DNA from: JAFDXJ01 sp039811225
GTDB lineage: Bacteria > Bacteroidota > Bacteroidia > Chitinophagales > Chitinophagaceae
Assembly: GCA_039811225.1 (NCBI GenBank)
Contig: JBDHYG010000026.1
Location: forward strand, 1-23,948
Length of the DNA: 23,948 nucleotides
Direction: 5' to 3'
Shown here: positions 14,737 to 22,617 of the stretch, piece after piece
How positions within the stretch are numbered: position 1 is the stretch's first letter
How the letters are laid out: the number at the start of each line of letters is the position of its first letter
Notes under the pieces: model-generated
Databases searched by the model: none
Told to the model about the DNA's origin: nothing
Seen by the model: the letters and a program-made list of their open reading frames with translations, nothing else
Program-made: the position numbers and the translations under genes

Positions 14737-16176
14737 ATGTACGAACATTCTTCCAGAAAAGAGCACCAGGAACTAATTGAACTCTTACGACAATACCAGT
14801 ACCTACTTACCGGCAAACCCCATATCTTCCTTGAAGAAGAATCTTTTGAAAAGATTATCAATTACTTTGATGAAAAAGACGAGTTTGCCAAGGCCCTGGA
14901 AGCCGTGGAAAACGGGTTGGATTATTTCCCTTTTTCCCTTTTACTGCATATCAAAAAGGCAGATATTCTCATCGCCATGAACAGGTATGCCGATGCGCTG
15001 GAAGTGCTGAATCATGACGTTTTTTACAGCATACATGATATCAATGCCTATATATTGAAAACAGATGCCTATCTGGCATTAGATGAACAGGAAAATGCTG
15101 TGCAGCTCCTGGTAGAAGCTATTGATGTGTTTGAAGGAGAGGAAAAAATAGAACTGCTTTTTGAATTGGCCGATGTTTACGACGACTATGAACATTTTGA
15201 TAAAGTCTTTGACTGCCTGCAACTTATCCTTGAACAGGAGCCTGCCAATGAGGAAGCATTATATAAAATATGTTTCTGGACAGATTTTAGCGGGCGTTTT
15301 GAGGAAAGCATCCGGTTACATAAAAAAATCATTGATGAGCTCCCGTATAATGAACTGGCCTGGTTCAATTTGGGTGCCGCTTACCAGGGCCTGAAATTGT
15401 ATGAAAAAGCAATAGATGCATATTTATTTGCCATAGTTATTGATGAAAAATTTGATGGTGCCTACCGAAATCTCGGGGATGCCTATATGCGGATTCATAA
15501 TTATAAAGAAGCCATCAATGTGCTTGAAAAATTATTGGAATTAGCACGCCCGGAAGAAGTGGTTTACGAAGCTATTGGTCATAGTTATCATAAAATTAAA
15601 AACTTTGCCCAGGCCCGGTTTAATTACCGGAAGGCATCGCATATCAACCCCGAAAATCACCGGCTACATTATAAAATTGCCCTAACCTATATTCATGAAA
15701 AGCAATGGAAACAGGCTTTAAAACCCCTGGAAAATGCTTTGCGTATGCAACCCTCCTCCTCAGTTTATAATTTGGCTGCAGGTGAATGTTGGTTCGCTAT
15801 GGAAAAATATAAAGAGGCATTGCAATATTTCAGCGTGGTGGTACATAAAAGCCCTACAAAAACAGCCGGTTGGGAAGCTTTAATAAAATGCCTGTACCAG
15901 GCCGGTTTTTATGAAGAAGCCGTGGAGCAGTGCCAAACAGCCTTAATGGCCACTGCACAAAAGCCGGTAATACATTATTTGTTAAGTGCCATTCTTTTTG
16001 TTTTAGGGAAGGCAAAGGAAGGGTTGCATCAATTGGAGACTGCAGTTTCCAAATCACCCAAGGGCATTAAAAAGTTTATTGATCTCAATCCGGCTATACT
16101 TCAAAATGCGCATGTGGTGGCCTTACTGGCACAGGTGAAAACACAAAACAAACGGAAAACCAAAGGTTCCCAATGA
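14737..16176 (+). CDS. Tetratricopeptide-repeat protein
   Basis: A 479-residue protein built almost wholly of tandem TPR helices from about residue 30 to 450, roughly ten to eleven repeats. Clear examples are ELAWFNLGAAYQGLKLYEKA, GAYRNLGDAYMRIHNYKEA, and VIHYLLSAILFVLGKAKEG. It has no signal peptide or membrane segment, so it should be a cytoplasmic protein-protein interaction scaffold. The charged tail ends KTQNKRKTKGSQ. The partner is not known. The phosphosulfolactate synthase-like gene starts 59 bases later behind its own promoter element, so the two may be transcribed together or separately. I cannot assign a function. Confidence 0.85.
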   Translation: MYEHSSRKEHQELIELLRQYQYLLTGKPHIFLEEESFEKIINYFDEKDEFAKALEAVENGLDYFPFSLLLHIKKADILIAMNRYADALEVLNHDVFYSIHDINAYILKTDAYLALDEQENAVQLLVEAIDVFEGEEKIELLFELADVYDDYEHFDKVFDCLQLILEQEPANEEALYKICFWTDFSGRFEESIRLHKKIIDELPYNELAWFNLGAAYQGLKLYEKAIDAYLFAIVIDEKFDGAYRNLGDAYMRIHNYKEAINVLEKLLELARPEEVVYEAIGHSYHKIKNFAQARFNYRKASHINPENHRLHYKIALTYIHEKQWKQALKPLENALRMQPSSSVYNLAAGECWFAMEKYKEALQYFSVVVHKSPTKTAGWEALIKCLYQAGFYEEAVEQCQTALMATAQKPVIHYLLSAILFVLGKAKEGLHQLETAVSKSPKGIKKFIDLNPAILQNAHVVALLAQVKTQNKRKTKGSQ

Positions 16177-16208
16177 TCGGAATCATGTACGATTTAGTTC
16201 TATTCATC

Positions 16209-16216
16209 TAAATTTG
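16209..16216 (+). promoter_or_regulatory. -7 promoter element of the comA-like gene
   Basis: TAAATTTG is a perfect TAnnTTTG match, 19 bases upstream of the ATG at 16236. No good TTG at the expected distance; TTTAG at 16193-16197 is too close. Confidence 0.35.
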
Positions 16217-16235
16217 CACGCAGAAAAAAAGTAGC

Positions 16236-17009
16236 ATGACCAATTTTAATTTATCCCAACTGCCTTCACGTAGCGAAAAACCAAGAACCAATGGCTTGAC
16301 CATGGTAATGGATAAAGGCCTGAGTATCCAGGAAGTAAAGAATTTCTTAAGCATCTCCCATCCCTATGTGGACCTGGTTAAATTGGGTTTTGGAACTTCC
16401 TTTGTAACGCCCAACCTGCGGGAAAAAATAGAAGTGTATCAGTCTTATGATATACCGGTATATTTTGGCGGAACTTTATTTGAAGCTTTTCTAATTCGCA
16501 ATCAATTTGATGATTATGTGGAAATGTGTAAAAATTATTCTATTTCCTATATGGAAGTGAGTGATGGATCTATTACTATTCCCCATGCAGAAAAATGCGG
16601 CTATATAGAAAAACTTACCAAACACGGTACTGTCTTAAGTGAAGTAGGTAGTAAAGATGCTACGCATATTATTCCTCCCTATATCTGGATAAAGTTGATG
16701 CGAGCCGAATTGGAAGCCGGCTCAACCTGGGTTATTGCAGAAGCCCGGGAAGCAGGAAATGTAGGGATTTATAGGGGTACAGGAGAAGTACGTGAAGGGT
16801 TGGTACAGGAAATTTTAACTGAAATCCCCAGCCATAAAGTGATTTGGGAAGCACCCAAAAAAGAACAGCAACTTTATTTCCTTGAATTATTGGGTTGCGA
16901 TGCCAATTTTGGCAATATTGCGCCAAATGAACTTATACCACTGGAAACCATGCGGCTTGGCCTGCGGGGCGATACTTTCCATTTATATCTACAGAAACAA
17001 GGTCAATGA
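16236..17009 (+). CDS. Phosphosulfolactate synthase family protein (ComA-like)
   Basis: A 257-residue TIM-barrel protein of the ComA family, which adds sulfite to phosphoenolpyruvate to give (2R)-phospho-3-sulfolactate, the first step of one coenzyme M route. Family blocks are LTMVMDKG (21-28), VDLVKLGFGTS (45-55), FGGTLFEAF (77-85), YMEVSDGSI (105-113), SEVGSKD (135-141) and AEAREAGNVGIYR (168-180). Length equals archaeal ComA. Homologues with other roles exist (Bacillus YitD, plant Hsa32), so the reaction here is an inference. No comB, comC, sulfolactate or sulfonolipid gene is nearby. Its stop overlaps the aroE start (ATGA), implying coupled translation. Confidence 0.85.
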   Translation: MTNFNLSQLPSRSEKPRTNGLTMVMDKGLSIQEVKNFLSISHPYVDLVKLGFGTSFVTPNLREKIEVYQSYDIPVYFGGTLFEAFLIRNQFDDYVEMCKNYSISYMEVSDGSITIPHAEKCGYIEKLTKHGTVLSEVGSKDATHIIPPYIWIKLMRAELEAGSTWVIAEAREAGNVGIYRGTGEVREGLVQEILTEIPSHKVIWEAPKKEQQLYFLELLGCDANFGNIAPNELIPLETMRLGLRGDTFHLYLQKQGQ

Positions 17010-17740
17010 AAATTTATGGATTGATCGGACATCCATTGACACATTCTTATTCGGAAGATTATTTCAATCGTTTCTTTAGACAAGAGAAAATCCCGGCAGT
17101 ATTTCAGAATTTTCCGCTCACACCAATTACGCAAATTTACACCTTACTCCGGCAAATCCCTGAGTTGCAGGGTTTGGCGGTTACGCACCCCTATAAAAAA
17201 TCTATCCTTTCATATTTAGATTGGGCATCTCCTGAAGTTCAGCAAACAGGCGCATGCAATTGTATCGACATCCGGGAGAGAAAATTATATGGTTTCAATA
17301 CCGATATAATTGGTTTTGAAAAATCCTTCCTGCAAGCCTATACCGGGGATGAACGAAAAGCAATCATACTTGGTAATGGTGGAGCTGCTGCTGCTGCCCG
17401 TTTTGTTTTACAAAAAAACGGGTTTTCATTTCTTATTGTTACCAGGAAAAAAAATACAGAGCTACCCTGCATCAGGTACGAAGAACTAAATGAAGAAATT
17501 ATTCGGACTCACCCGGTCATTATCAATGCCACACCAGTGGGCCAGTTCCCTGCTATATTGGAGGCACCGGCTATTCCATATAATTTTATTACAGCCAGGC
17601 ATTTTTTATTTGACATGATTTATAACCCTGCCATGACCACCTTTTTACGAAATGGTGCTGCAAAAGGAGCCACTATTTTAAACGGCCGGGAAATGCTGGA
17701 AATACAGGCTAAAGAAAACTGGAAAATATGGTCAGTATAA
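17006..17740 (+). CDS. aroE: Shikimate dehydrogenase
   Basis: NADP-dependent reduction of 3-dehydroshikimate to shikimate in aromatic amino-acid synthesis; 244 residues, slightly short for the family but complete. Substrate-binding HSYS is at 13-16. The catalytic lysine is K64 in AVTHPYKKS (where NVTIPYK is usual), GACN lies at 82-85, and the catalytic aspartate is D100 in NTD. The dinucleotide loop GNGGAAAA is at 123-130. INATPVGQ and DMIYNP follow. Both catalytic residues are conserved despite the variant loop. Start and stop of the comA-like gene overlap here. It converges on the thioesterase gene with five bases between stops. Confidence 0.93.
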   Translation: MKIYGLIGHPLTHSYSEDYFNRFFRQEKIPAVFQNFPLTPITQIYTLLRQIPELQGLAVTHPYKKSILSYLDWASPEVQQTGACNCIDIRERKLYGFNTDIIGFEKSFLQAYTGDERKAIILGNGGAAAAARFVLQKNGFSFLIVTRKKNTELPCIRYEELNEEIIRTHPVIINATPVGQFPAILEAPAIPYNFITARHFLFDMIYNPAMTTFLRNGAAKGATILNGREMLEIQAKENWKIWSV

Positions 17741-17745
17741 AGTAG

Positions 17746-18183
17746 TTAGCCGGCTACTTCCATTTTTTCTTTGGCTGCTGCCGGTAGCAGGCTTAATTTT
17801 TTGGTGGTATAATCGAAGCAAAGCATACCAGTTTTAATTTTTGCGGCAGTTTTTGTCTCTGAGTCAGCAATAATTTCAAAGAGGTAGAACAGGTCAAATC
17901 CATATTTGGCAAAACCAGCTGCCACCACCGATATGCGTATTTTATTATCCTGGCGTAATTCATTTTTAAATTCAATGGCCGCATCTGACATGATCAGGGA
18001 GGTATTTTCAAATTCAAGTTCGGAATAGCCCAAAGATTGCAAATAGCGGTGACGCGCTTCCTGAGCCAGCGAAAGAAAGGTATCATTGCCTACATGACCG
18101 CCATAATTCAAATCCGTAATACGTATTATGATCTCCGTCGAAAATGGAAATTGATCAGGCATATTTATTTTTATCCGTTCCAT
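17746..18183 (-). CDS. Acyl-CoA thioesterase, hotdog fold (4HBT-like)
   Basis: A 145-residue hotdog-fold protein of the 4-hydroxybenzoyl-CoA thioesterase/YbgC type. The expected catalytic loop (D-x-D-x-x-G-H-V-N-N in the classic family) appears as DLNYGGHVGND at 24-34, with D24 and H30 kept and the loop otherwise altered. LSLAQEARHRYLQSLGY then VSLIMSDAAIEF-like strands follow in family order. It probably hydrolyses a short or aromatic acyl-CoA; the substrate is unknown. The ATG at 18181-18183 overlaps the rdgB end by 13 bases. A second ATG at codon 8 would remove the overlap and cannot be excluded. It is the last gene of a three-gene minus-strand run. Confidence 0.82.
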   Translation of the reverse strand: MERIKINMPDQFPFSTEIIIRITDLNYGGHVGNDTFLSLAQEARHRYLQSLGYSELEFENTSLIMSDAAIEFKNELRQDNKIRISVVAAGFAKYGFDLFYLFEIIADSETKTAAKIKTGMLCFDYTTKKLSLLPAAAKEKMEVAG

Positions 18184-18767
18184 ACTGGTTGATTTTGTAA
18201 GAATGTAATAAATTGATCTGTGGCTTTTCGGCGATGGCTATAGAAATTTTTTTCTGCCAGTTCCATTTCCCAAAAAGTTTTATTACTACCATCCGGGATA
18301 AAAATGCTATCATAGCCAAATCCTTTATCTCCTATTCGTTCGCTGGTGATTTGCCCACTACAGATGCCTTCAAAGAAAAATTCCTGGTCATGAAAAATCA
18401 GCGAAATGACCGTTTGAAAATAGGCCTGCCTGTTTTCTACGCCTTGCAGGTGATGAAGTAATTTTTCTATATTGGCATTATTATCTGGTGGAATGCCTGC
18501 ATAACGTGCACTGTGCACACCCGGGGCGCCATGTAAAGCCAATACAAATAATCCGGTATCCTCACTGAAACAATTTTGATGGTATAGCCGGTGAATAGTT
18601 TGCGATTTCGCCGCTGCATTTTCTTTCAGGTTGTCATATGGTTCAGGAATATCTTCCTGCATACCCAGTTCGGCCAATGTTTGAATCTGCAGGAAAGCTG
18701 GTAAGCGGCTCCTGATTTCTGCTGCCTTGGATTGGTTATATGTTGCAAATATGATCGTAGTGGACAT
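18171..18767 (-). CDS. rdgB: Non-canonical purine NTP pyrophosphatase (RdgB/HAM1)
   Basis: Cleaves ITP, dITP and XTP to monophosphates, keeping deaminated purines out of nucleic acids. The 198-residue protein has the family start TTIIFATYNQSKAAEIR, the acidic SEDTGL (E69, D70) at the metal site, GAPGVHSARYAG (80-91), and GDKGFGYDSIF near the C-terminus. Typical length. It lies 12 bases after an unknown gene and overlaps the thioesterase gene, forming a compact operon. The identification is firm. Confidence 0.95.
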   Translation of the reverse strand: MSTTIIFATYNQSKAAEIRSRLPAFLQIQTLAELGMQEDIPEPYDNLKENAAAKSQTIHRLYHQNCFSEDTGLFVLALHGAPGVHSARYAGIPPDNNANIEKLLHHLQGVENRQAYFQTVISLIFHDQEFFFEGICSGQITSERIGDKGFGYDSIFIPDGSNKTFWEMELAEKNFYSHRRKATDQFITFLQNQPVWNG

Positions 18768-18779
18768 GAATGCGATTAC

Positions 18780-19328
18780 TTAATTAGGAAGAAATATTTT
18801 TTTTAATGCCTGCCATAAGGCTTTTTTTGCAGCTTTTATTTTTTCATTCCCATCATCTTTTTCTAATGTCAGGATGGGTGCACTGACAAATGTACAATTG
18901 TCAAAATGTTGTACCTGGTAATCAGGCACACTAAATGGTAAATCTATGTCGTTAGCCTGCACATCAAACAATAAAACAGTGAGTGGTTTGTATTGCTGTT
19001 GCAGGGTGGAAAAAGGTAGCAGCTCTTTTCCAATGGGGATTAAAGTGATATCATTCACTGTAAGCTTACAGGCATGGATAAGTTTTTCCAGTGTTTCCCA
19101 CTGGTGTGAAGGGATGGAATCCGTATTTTGTAGCTTTACCAATATAAGGACATTTCGGGTGTTTTTGCCTATTATGTTAATTGTGTTTAGTGCAGGAATA
19201 TTCGTTTCTTCCTTTGGACTTTTTTCCGTATATTGCGGCATATTCTTATACGTACTTTGTGGCAACACTAACGAATTTTTATACAAGCTACAAAGCACAT
19301 AATCGGGTAATTTTATTGGTCCAGACAT
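18780..19328 (-). CDS. Protein of unknown function, first gene of the rdgB operon
   Basis: A 182-residue protein that I do not recognise. It has no signal peptide or membrane segment. The N-terminal 50 residues look low in structure (QYTEKSPKEETNIPALN). An alpha/beta core follows, with strands RNVLILVKL, DITLIPIG and PLTVLLFDV. The C-terminus is a basic amphipathic helix (KIKAAKKALWQALKKIFLPN). The small alpha/beta core with a C-terminal K-x-x-L-W-x-x-L-K helix vaguely recalls polymerase III psi-type accessory subunits, but this is a weak impression only. Evidence for coding is position: it lies 12 bases upstream of rdgB on the same strand and diverges from ilvE. Confidence 0.65.
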   Translation of the reverse strand: MSGPIKLPDYVLCSLYKNSLVLPQSTYKNMPQYTEKSPKEETNIPALNTINIIGKNTRNVLILVKLQNTDSIPSHQWETLEKLIHACKLTVNDITLIPIGKELLPFSTLQQQYKPLTVLLFDVQANDIDLPFSVPDYQVQHFDNCTFVSAPILTLEKDDGNEKIKAAKKALWQALKKIFLPN

Positions 19329-19371
19329 AAGGGTTATATATTAACAACTGTTAGTTTTATAAAATTTTTCA

Positions 19372-19379
19372 TTTCTTTG
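19372..19379 (+). promoter_or_regulatory. -7-like promoter element of ilvE
   Basis: TTTCTTTG matches TAnnTTTG except for the second base. CTG at 19348-19350 is a partial upstream element 21 bases away, the same spacing as at ribD. The leader would be about 13 bases. Confidence 0.3.
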
Positions 19380-19395
19380 CAGCAAATTTAAGTTT

Positions 19396-20460
19396 ATGAT
19401 AGAAGAAGTAGCTATTCAAATTACAAAAGCACAAACAAGTAAGCTCAATGAACTCGATCTCAATAATGTTCCCTTTGGCAAGTACTTCACCGATCATATG
19501 CTGGAGGCTGATTTTGAAGATGGTGAGTGGAAAAATATAGAAATAAAACCTTATCAGCCATTACTTGTACAGCCTTCCCTGGCTGTTTTCCATTATGGCC
19601 AGGCAATTTTTGAAGGGATTAAGGCCTATAAAACACATGATGGCAAAACGGTCATATTCAGGCCACACGATAATTTTAAACGGTTTAATATTTCCGCAGT
19701 GCGGATGAATATGCCGGAGATTCCCGAAGAAATATTTATTGGAGGAATGGAGCAATTGGTTCGCCTGGATGAAAAATGGGTTCCGGATGGAAAAGATCAT
19801 GCTTTATATATCCGGCCTTTCATGATTTCTACTGATCCTGTATTGGGTGTAAAACCCTCACTTTCTTATAAATTTTTGATTATCTTAAGTCCATCCGGTC
19901 CTTATTATGCAAGACCCATGAAGATTGCGGTAGAAGAAAGGTATACAAGGGCAGCGCCCGGTGGCGTGGGCTTTTCAAAAAATGCCGGAAATTATGGAGG
20001 CGGCATGCTGGCTGCGACAAAAGCAAGAGAAGCCGGCTATGACCAGGTTTTATGGACAGATGCATTTGAACATAAATGGTTGCAGGAAGTGGGTATGATG
20101 AATGTGTTTTTTGTGATTGATGGAAAAGCAATAACACCCAGCCTGGAACAGGAAACCATTCTGGCAGGTATTACACGGGATAGCGTCATTACCCTCTTAC
20201 GGGAAAGGGGTATACCGGTAGAAGAAAGAGAAATAAGTATTGATGAAGTGGTCGCAGCTTATCATAATGGAAAATTAGAGGAAGTTTTTGGATCAGGCAC
20301 CGCTGCCACCATTGCTCTTATTAGTGATATGAAATATAAGGACCTGCACATGCATTTTGATATAGAAAAATGGAAAATTGCTCCGCTAATGAAAAAGACA
20401 TTACTTGAAATCAAAGAAGGAGTAGTAGAAGATAAACATGGTTGGTTAGATTATGTATAA
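19396..20460 (+). CDS. ilvE: Branched-chain amino-acid aminotransferase
   Basis: PLP-dependent fold type IV transaminase interconverting leucine, isoleucine and valine with their 2-oxo acids; 354 residues, the size of the class II (mitochondrial-type) enzymes. Landmarks are LAVFHYGQAIFEGIKAY, the PLP-binding lysine K195 in GVGFSKNAGNYGGGM, EVGMMNVFFV, and the VFGSGTAATI phosphate-binding loop near the C-terminus. The N-terminal 40 residues, including FGKYFTDHM, are typical of the Bacteroidota enzyme. It is a single-gene unit: its own promoter-like element upstream and a strong terminator downstream. Divergent from the rdgB operon. Confidence 0.95.
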   Translation: MIEEVAIQITKAQTSKLNELDLNNVPFGKYFTDHMLEADFEDGEWKNIEIKPYQPLLVQPSLAVFHYGQAIFEGIKAYKTHDGKTVIFRPHDNFKRFNISAVRMNMPEIPEEIFIGGMEQLVRLDEKWVPDGKDHALYIRPFMISTDPVLGVKPSLSYKFLIILSPSGPYYARPMKIAVEERYTRAAPGGVGFSKNAGNYGGGMLAATKAREAGYDQVLWTDAFEHKWLQEVGMMNVFFVIDGKAITPSLEQETILAGITRDSVITLLRERGIPVEEREISIDEVVAAYHNGKLEEVFGSGTAATIALISDMKYKDLHMHFDIEKWKIAPLMKKTLLEIKEGVVEDKHGWLDYV

Positions 20461-20476
20461 CTTTTTTATGTTGTAC

Positions 20477-20509
20477 AAACCCTTCACTGGCAAAAGTGAA
20501 GGGTTTTTT
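20477..20509 (+). terminator. Rho-independent terminator after ilvE
   Basis: A perfect 12-base-pair stem, AAACCCTTCACT (20477-20488) with AGTGAAGGGTTT (20495-20506), loop GGCAAA, and a T-run 20504-20509. It starts 16 bases after the ilvE stop. Confidence 0.95.
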
Positions 20510-20682
20510 ATTGCTACCCTTACGCACAATGAAAAAAATCTTTATAGGTTATTTTTTTCAATCCGGATGGCAAAAAATTGATTTGAATTAAAAAAACAGA
20601 ATCGAATGCCTGGTAAGCGTCCGGGGCAAATTTTTCCAAATAAAATCTTTAGGAATTATGGCTATTAAAAGCTGATTTCCCC
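20510..20682. other. Intergenic stretch between ilvE terminator and atpD promoter
   Basis: Part of the 314-base gap between ilvE and atpD. It is A/T-rich. A 20-codon open frame (20529-20591, starting MKKIFIGYFF) is present but has no supporting context. I see no RNA gene or repeat. Confidence 0.5.
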
Positions 20683-20690
20683 TACCTTTG
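20683..20690 (+). promoter_or_regulatory. -7 promoter element of atpD
   Basis: TACCTTTG is a perfect TAnnTTTG match followed by CCGCC, the same extension as at tRNA-Ser. No clear TTG upstream. Transcription would start near 20694, giving an 80-base leader that contains a 14-codon mini-ORF (20707-20751). Confidence 0.5.
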
Positions 20691-20774
20691 CCGCCTATTG
20701 GCGAAAATGGCTCAATTGACCTCATTTTCCCACCAGAAAAAACAATTTTAAAACAGATAAATTAATTTTAGTTT

Positions 20775-22277
20775 ATGGCTCAACAGGGTAAAATCAAACA
20801 GGTTATCGGAGCGGTGGTGGACGTGGAATTTGAAGATGGAAACCTGCCGGAAATTTTCAATGCGTTGGAATTAAACAGGAGTAATGGGGAGAAATTAGTG
20901 TTGGAAGTACAGCAACATCTTGGGCAGGATAGTGTACGCACAATTGCCATGGATGGTACTGAAGGCCTTACCCGCGGTATGCCGGTAAGTGACACCGGGA
21001 AAGCAATTGCTATGCCCACCGGGGATCGCATTAATGGACGATTGTTTAATGTAACCGGTGATGCAATTGACGGTTTGCCTCAGGTTTCAAAAGAAAATGG
21101 AAGGCCTATTCATGCTTTACCACCCACCTTTGAAAACCTGAGTACAGCCACTGAAGTGTTATATACCGGGATTAAAGTAATTGACCTGATTGAACCATAT
21201 GCCAAAGGAGGTAAAATCGGATTATTCGGTGGTGCCGGTGTAGGTAAAACCGTGTTGATCCAGGAATTGATCAATAATATCGCCAAAGGATATGGTGGAT
21301 TATCCGTATTCGCCGGTGTGGGTGAAAGAACCCGTGAAGGGAATGATCTGTTACGCGAGATGATTGAAGCAGGTATCATGAATTATGGAGATGCTTTTAA
21401 GCATAGTATGGAAGAAGGTGGCTGGGATCTGAGTAAAGTGGATATGGAAGGCTTAAAAGATTCCAAGGCTACATTTGTTTTCGGACAAATGAATGAACCA
21501 CCGGGTGCCCGTGCCCGGGTAGCGTTGAGCGGATTGACTGTTGCAGAATATTTCCGCGATGGTGATGGTACCGGGAAGGGTAGAGACATTTTGTTTTTCG
21601 TAGATAATATATTCCGTTTTACACAGGCAGGTTCAGAAGTGTCCGCCCTGCTCGGCCGGATGCCTAGTGCGGTAGGTTACCAGCCTACACTGGCCACTGA
21701 AATGGGTTTGATGCAGGAACGTATCACTTCAACCCGTAATGGATCTATTACTTCCGTTCAGGCCGTATATGTACCGGCGGATGACCTTACTGATCCGGCT
21801 CCTGCGACTACTTTTGCGCACCTGGATGCAACGACTGTACTGAGTCGTAAAATTTCTGACATCGGTATTTATCCTGCCGTGGATCCCCTTGATTCTACGA
21901 GCCGGATTCTTACACCATTAATTGTAGGTGAAGAACATTATAAATGTGCCAATCGCGTTAAAGGGATTTTACAGCGATATAAAGAATTACAGGATATTAT
22001 TGCTATTCTTGGTATGGATGAATTGAGTGATGAAGATAAATTGGTAGTATCCCGTGCCAGGAGGGTACAACGCTTCCTGTCACAACCTTTCCATGTGGCT
22101 GAACAATTTACCGGCCTGAAAGGGGTGTTTGTAAGTATTGATGATACTATAAAAGGCTTTAATATGATCCTGGATGGAGAAGTGGATGAATACCCGGAAG
22201 CCGCGTTTAACCTGGTAGGAACCATTGAAGAAGCTATCGAAAAAGGTAAGAAATTGCTGGCTGCTGCAAAGGGCTAA
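20775..22277 (+). CDS. atpD: F1F0 ATP synthase beta subunit
   Basis: Catalytic beta subunit of the F1 sector, 500 residues, acting on the cytoplasmic face of the inner membrane. The P-loop GGAGVGKT is at 152-159 with K158 and T159. GERTREGND carries the catalytic glutamate region. The Walker B segment is DILFFVDNIFRFTQAGSEVSALLGRMPSA with a nearby adenine-site YQPTLATEMG. The C-terminal domain ends in EEAIEKGKKLLAAAKG. Full length, no frameshift. It is followed 20 bases later by atpC. The other atp genes are not in the window, consistent with the split atp loci of Bacteroidota. Confidence 0.98.
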   Translation: MAQQGKIKQVIGAVVDVEFEDGNLPEIFNALELNRSNGEKLVLEVQQHLGQDSVRTIAMDGTEGLTRGMPVSDTGKAIAMPTGDRINGRLFNVTGDAIDGLPQVSKENGRPIHALPPTFENLSTATEVLYTGIKVIDLIEPYAKGGKIGLFGGAGVGKTVLIQELINNIAKGYGGLSVFAGVGERTREGNDLLREMIEAGIMNYGDAFKHSMEEGGWDLSKVDMEGLKDSKATFVFGQMNEPPGARARVALSGLTVAEYFRDGDGTGKGRDILFFVDNIFRFTQAGSEVSALLGRMPSAVGYQPTLATEMGLMQERITSTRNGSITSVQAVYVPADDLTDPAPATTFAHLDATTVLSRKISDIGIYPAVDPLDSTSRILTPLIVGEEHYKCANRVKGILQRYKELQDIIAILGMDELSDEDKLVVSRARRVQRFLSQPFHVAEQFTGLKGVFVSIDDTIKGFNMILDGEVDEYPEAAFNLVGTIEEAIEKGKKLLAAAKG

Positions 22278-22297
22278 GACCGGAAAAAAATTAATGC

Positions 22298-22549
22298 ATG
22301 ACTTTAGAAATATTAACTCCCGAAAAGAAAATTTTCAGTGATGATGTTTCCGGCATTCAATTGCCCGGTATCCATGGATTGTTTGAAGTATTGGACAGGC
22401 ACGCTCCCCTGGTAAGTGCTCTTGGAAATGGGGTACTCAAAATTTTGTTAGATAAAAAAAATACTGAAAGCTATTCCATCACCGGCGGCTTTGTAGAAGT
22501 ACTGAATAATAAAGTAATAGTACTTGTGGAACAAGCTAAGAAAATTTGA
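22298..22549 (+). CDS. atpC: F1F0 ATP synthase epsilon subunit, short form
   Basis: Epsilon subunit of F1, here 83 residues. The N-terminal beta-sandwich is complete: TLEILTPEKKIFSDDVSGIQ, then HGLFEVLDRHAPLVSALGNG, and the last strands SITGGFVEVLNNKVIVLVEQ. The frame stops right after this domain, so the C-terminal two-helix hairpin of E. coli epsilon (about 50 residues, autoinhibitory) is absent. Short epsilon subunits of this size are usual in Bacteroidota, so I read it as a complete gene and not a truncation. It is co-transcribed with atpD. Confidence 0.95.
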   Translation: MTLEILTPEKKIFSDDVSGIQLPGIHGLFEVLDRHAPLVSALGNGVLKILLDKKNTESYSITGGFVEVLNNKVIVLVEQAKKI

Positions 22550-22617
22550 TTTTTTTTTTCAATTAAAAAATTACATTAATTTTAAGTTTAATTTATTAAC
22601 TCTTTAAATTAATAATT

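Noticed and set aside
20529..20591. A 20-codon open frame (starting MKKIFIGYFF) after the ilvE terminator.
   Set aside because: No promoter, signal or conserved feature supports it; A/T-rich sequence gives such frames by chance.
21110..21379. Long antisense frames inside atpD, and similar frames inside gltX, ilvE and ribD.
   Set aside because: They are opposite-strand shadows of well-identified genes with low-complexity or unnatural protein composition.
22548..22560. T-run after atpC as a terminator.
   Set aside because: No stable GC-containing stem precedes it, so it is only an A/T-rich tract; atpC may read into the gene that follows.
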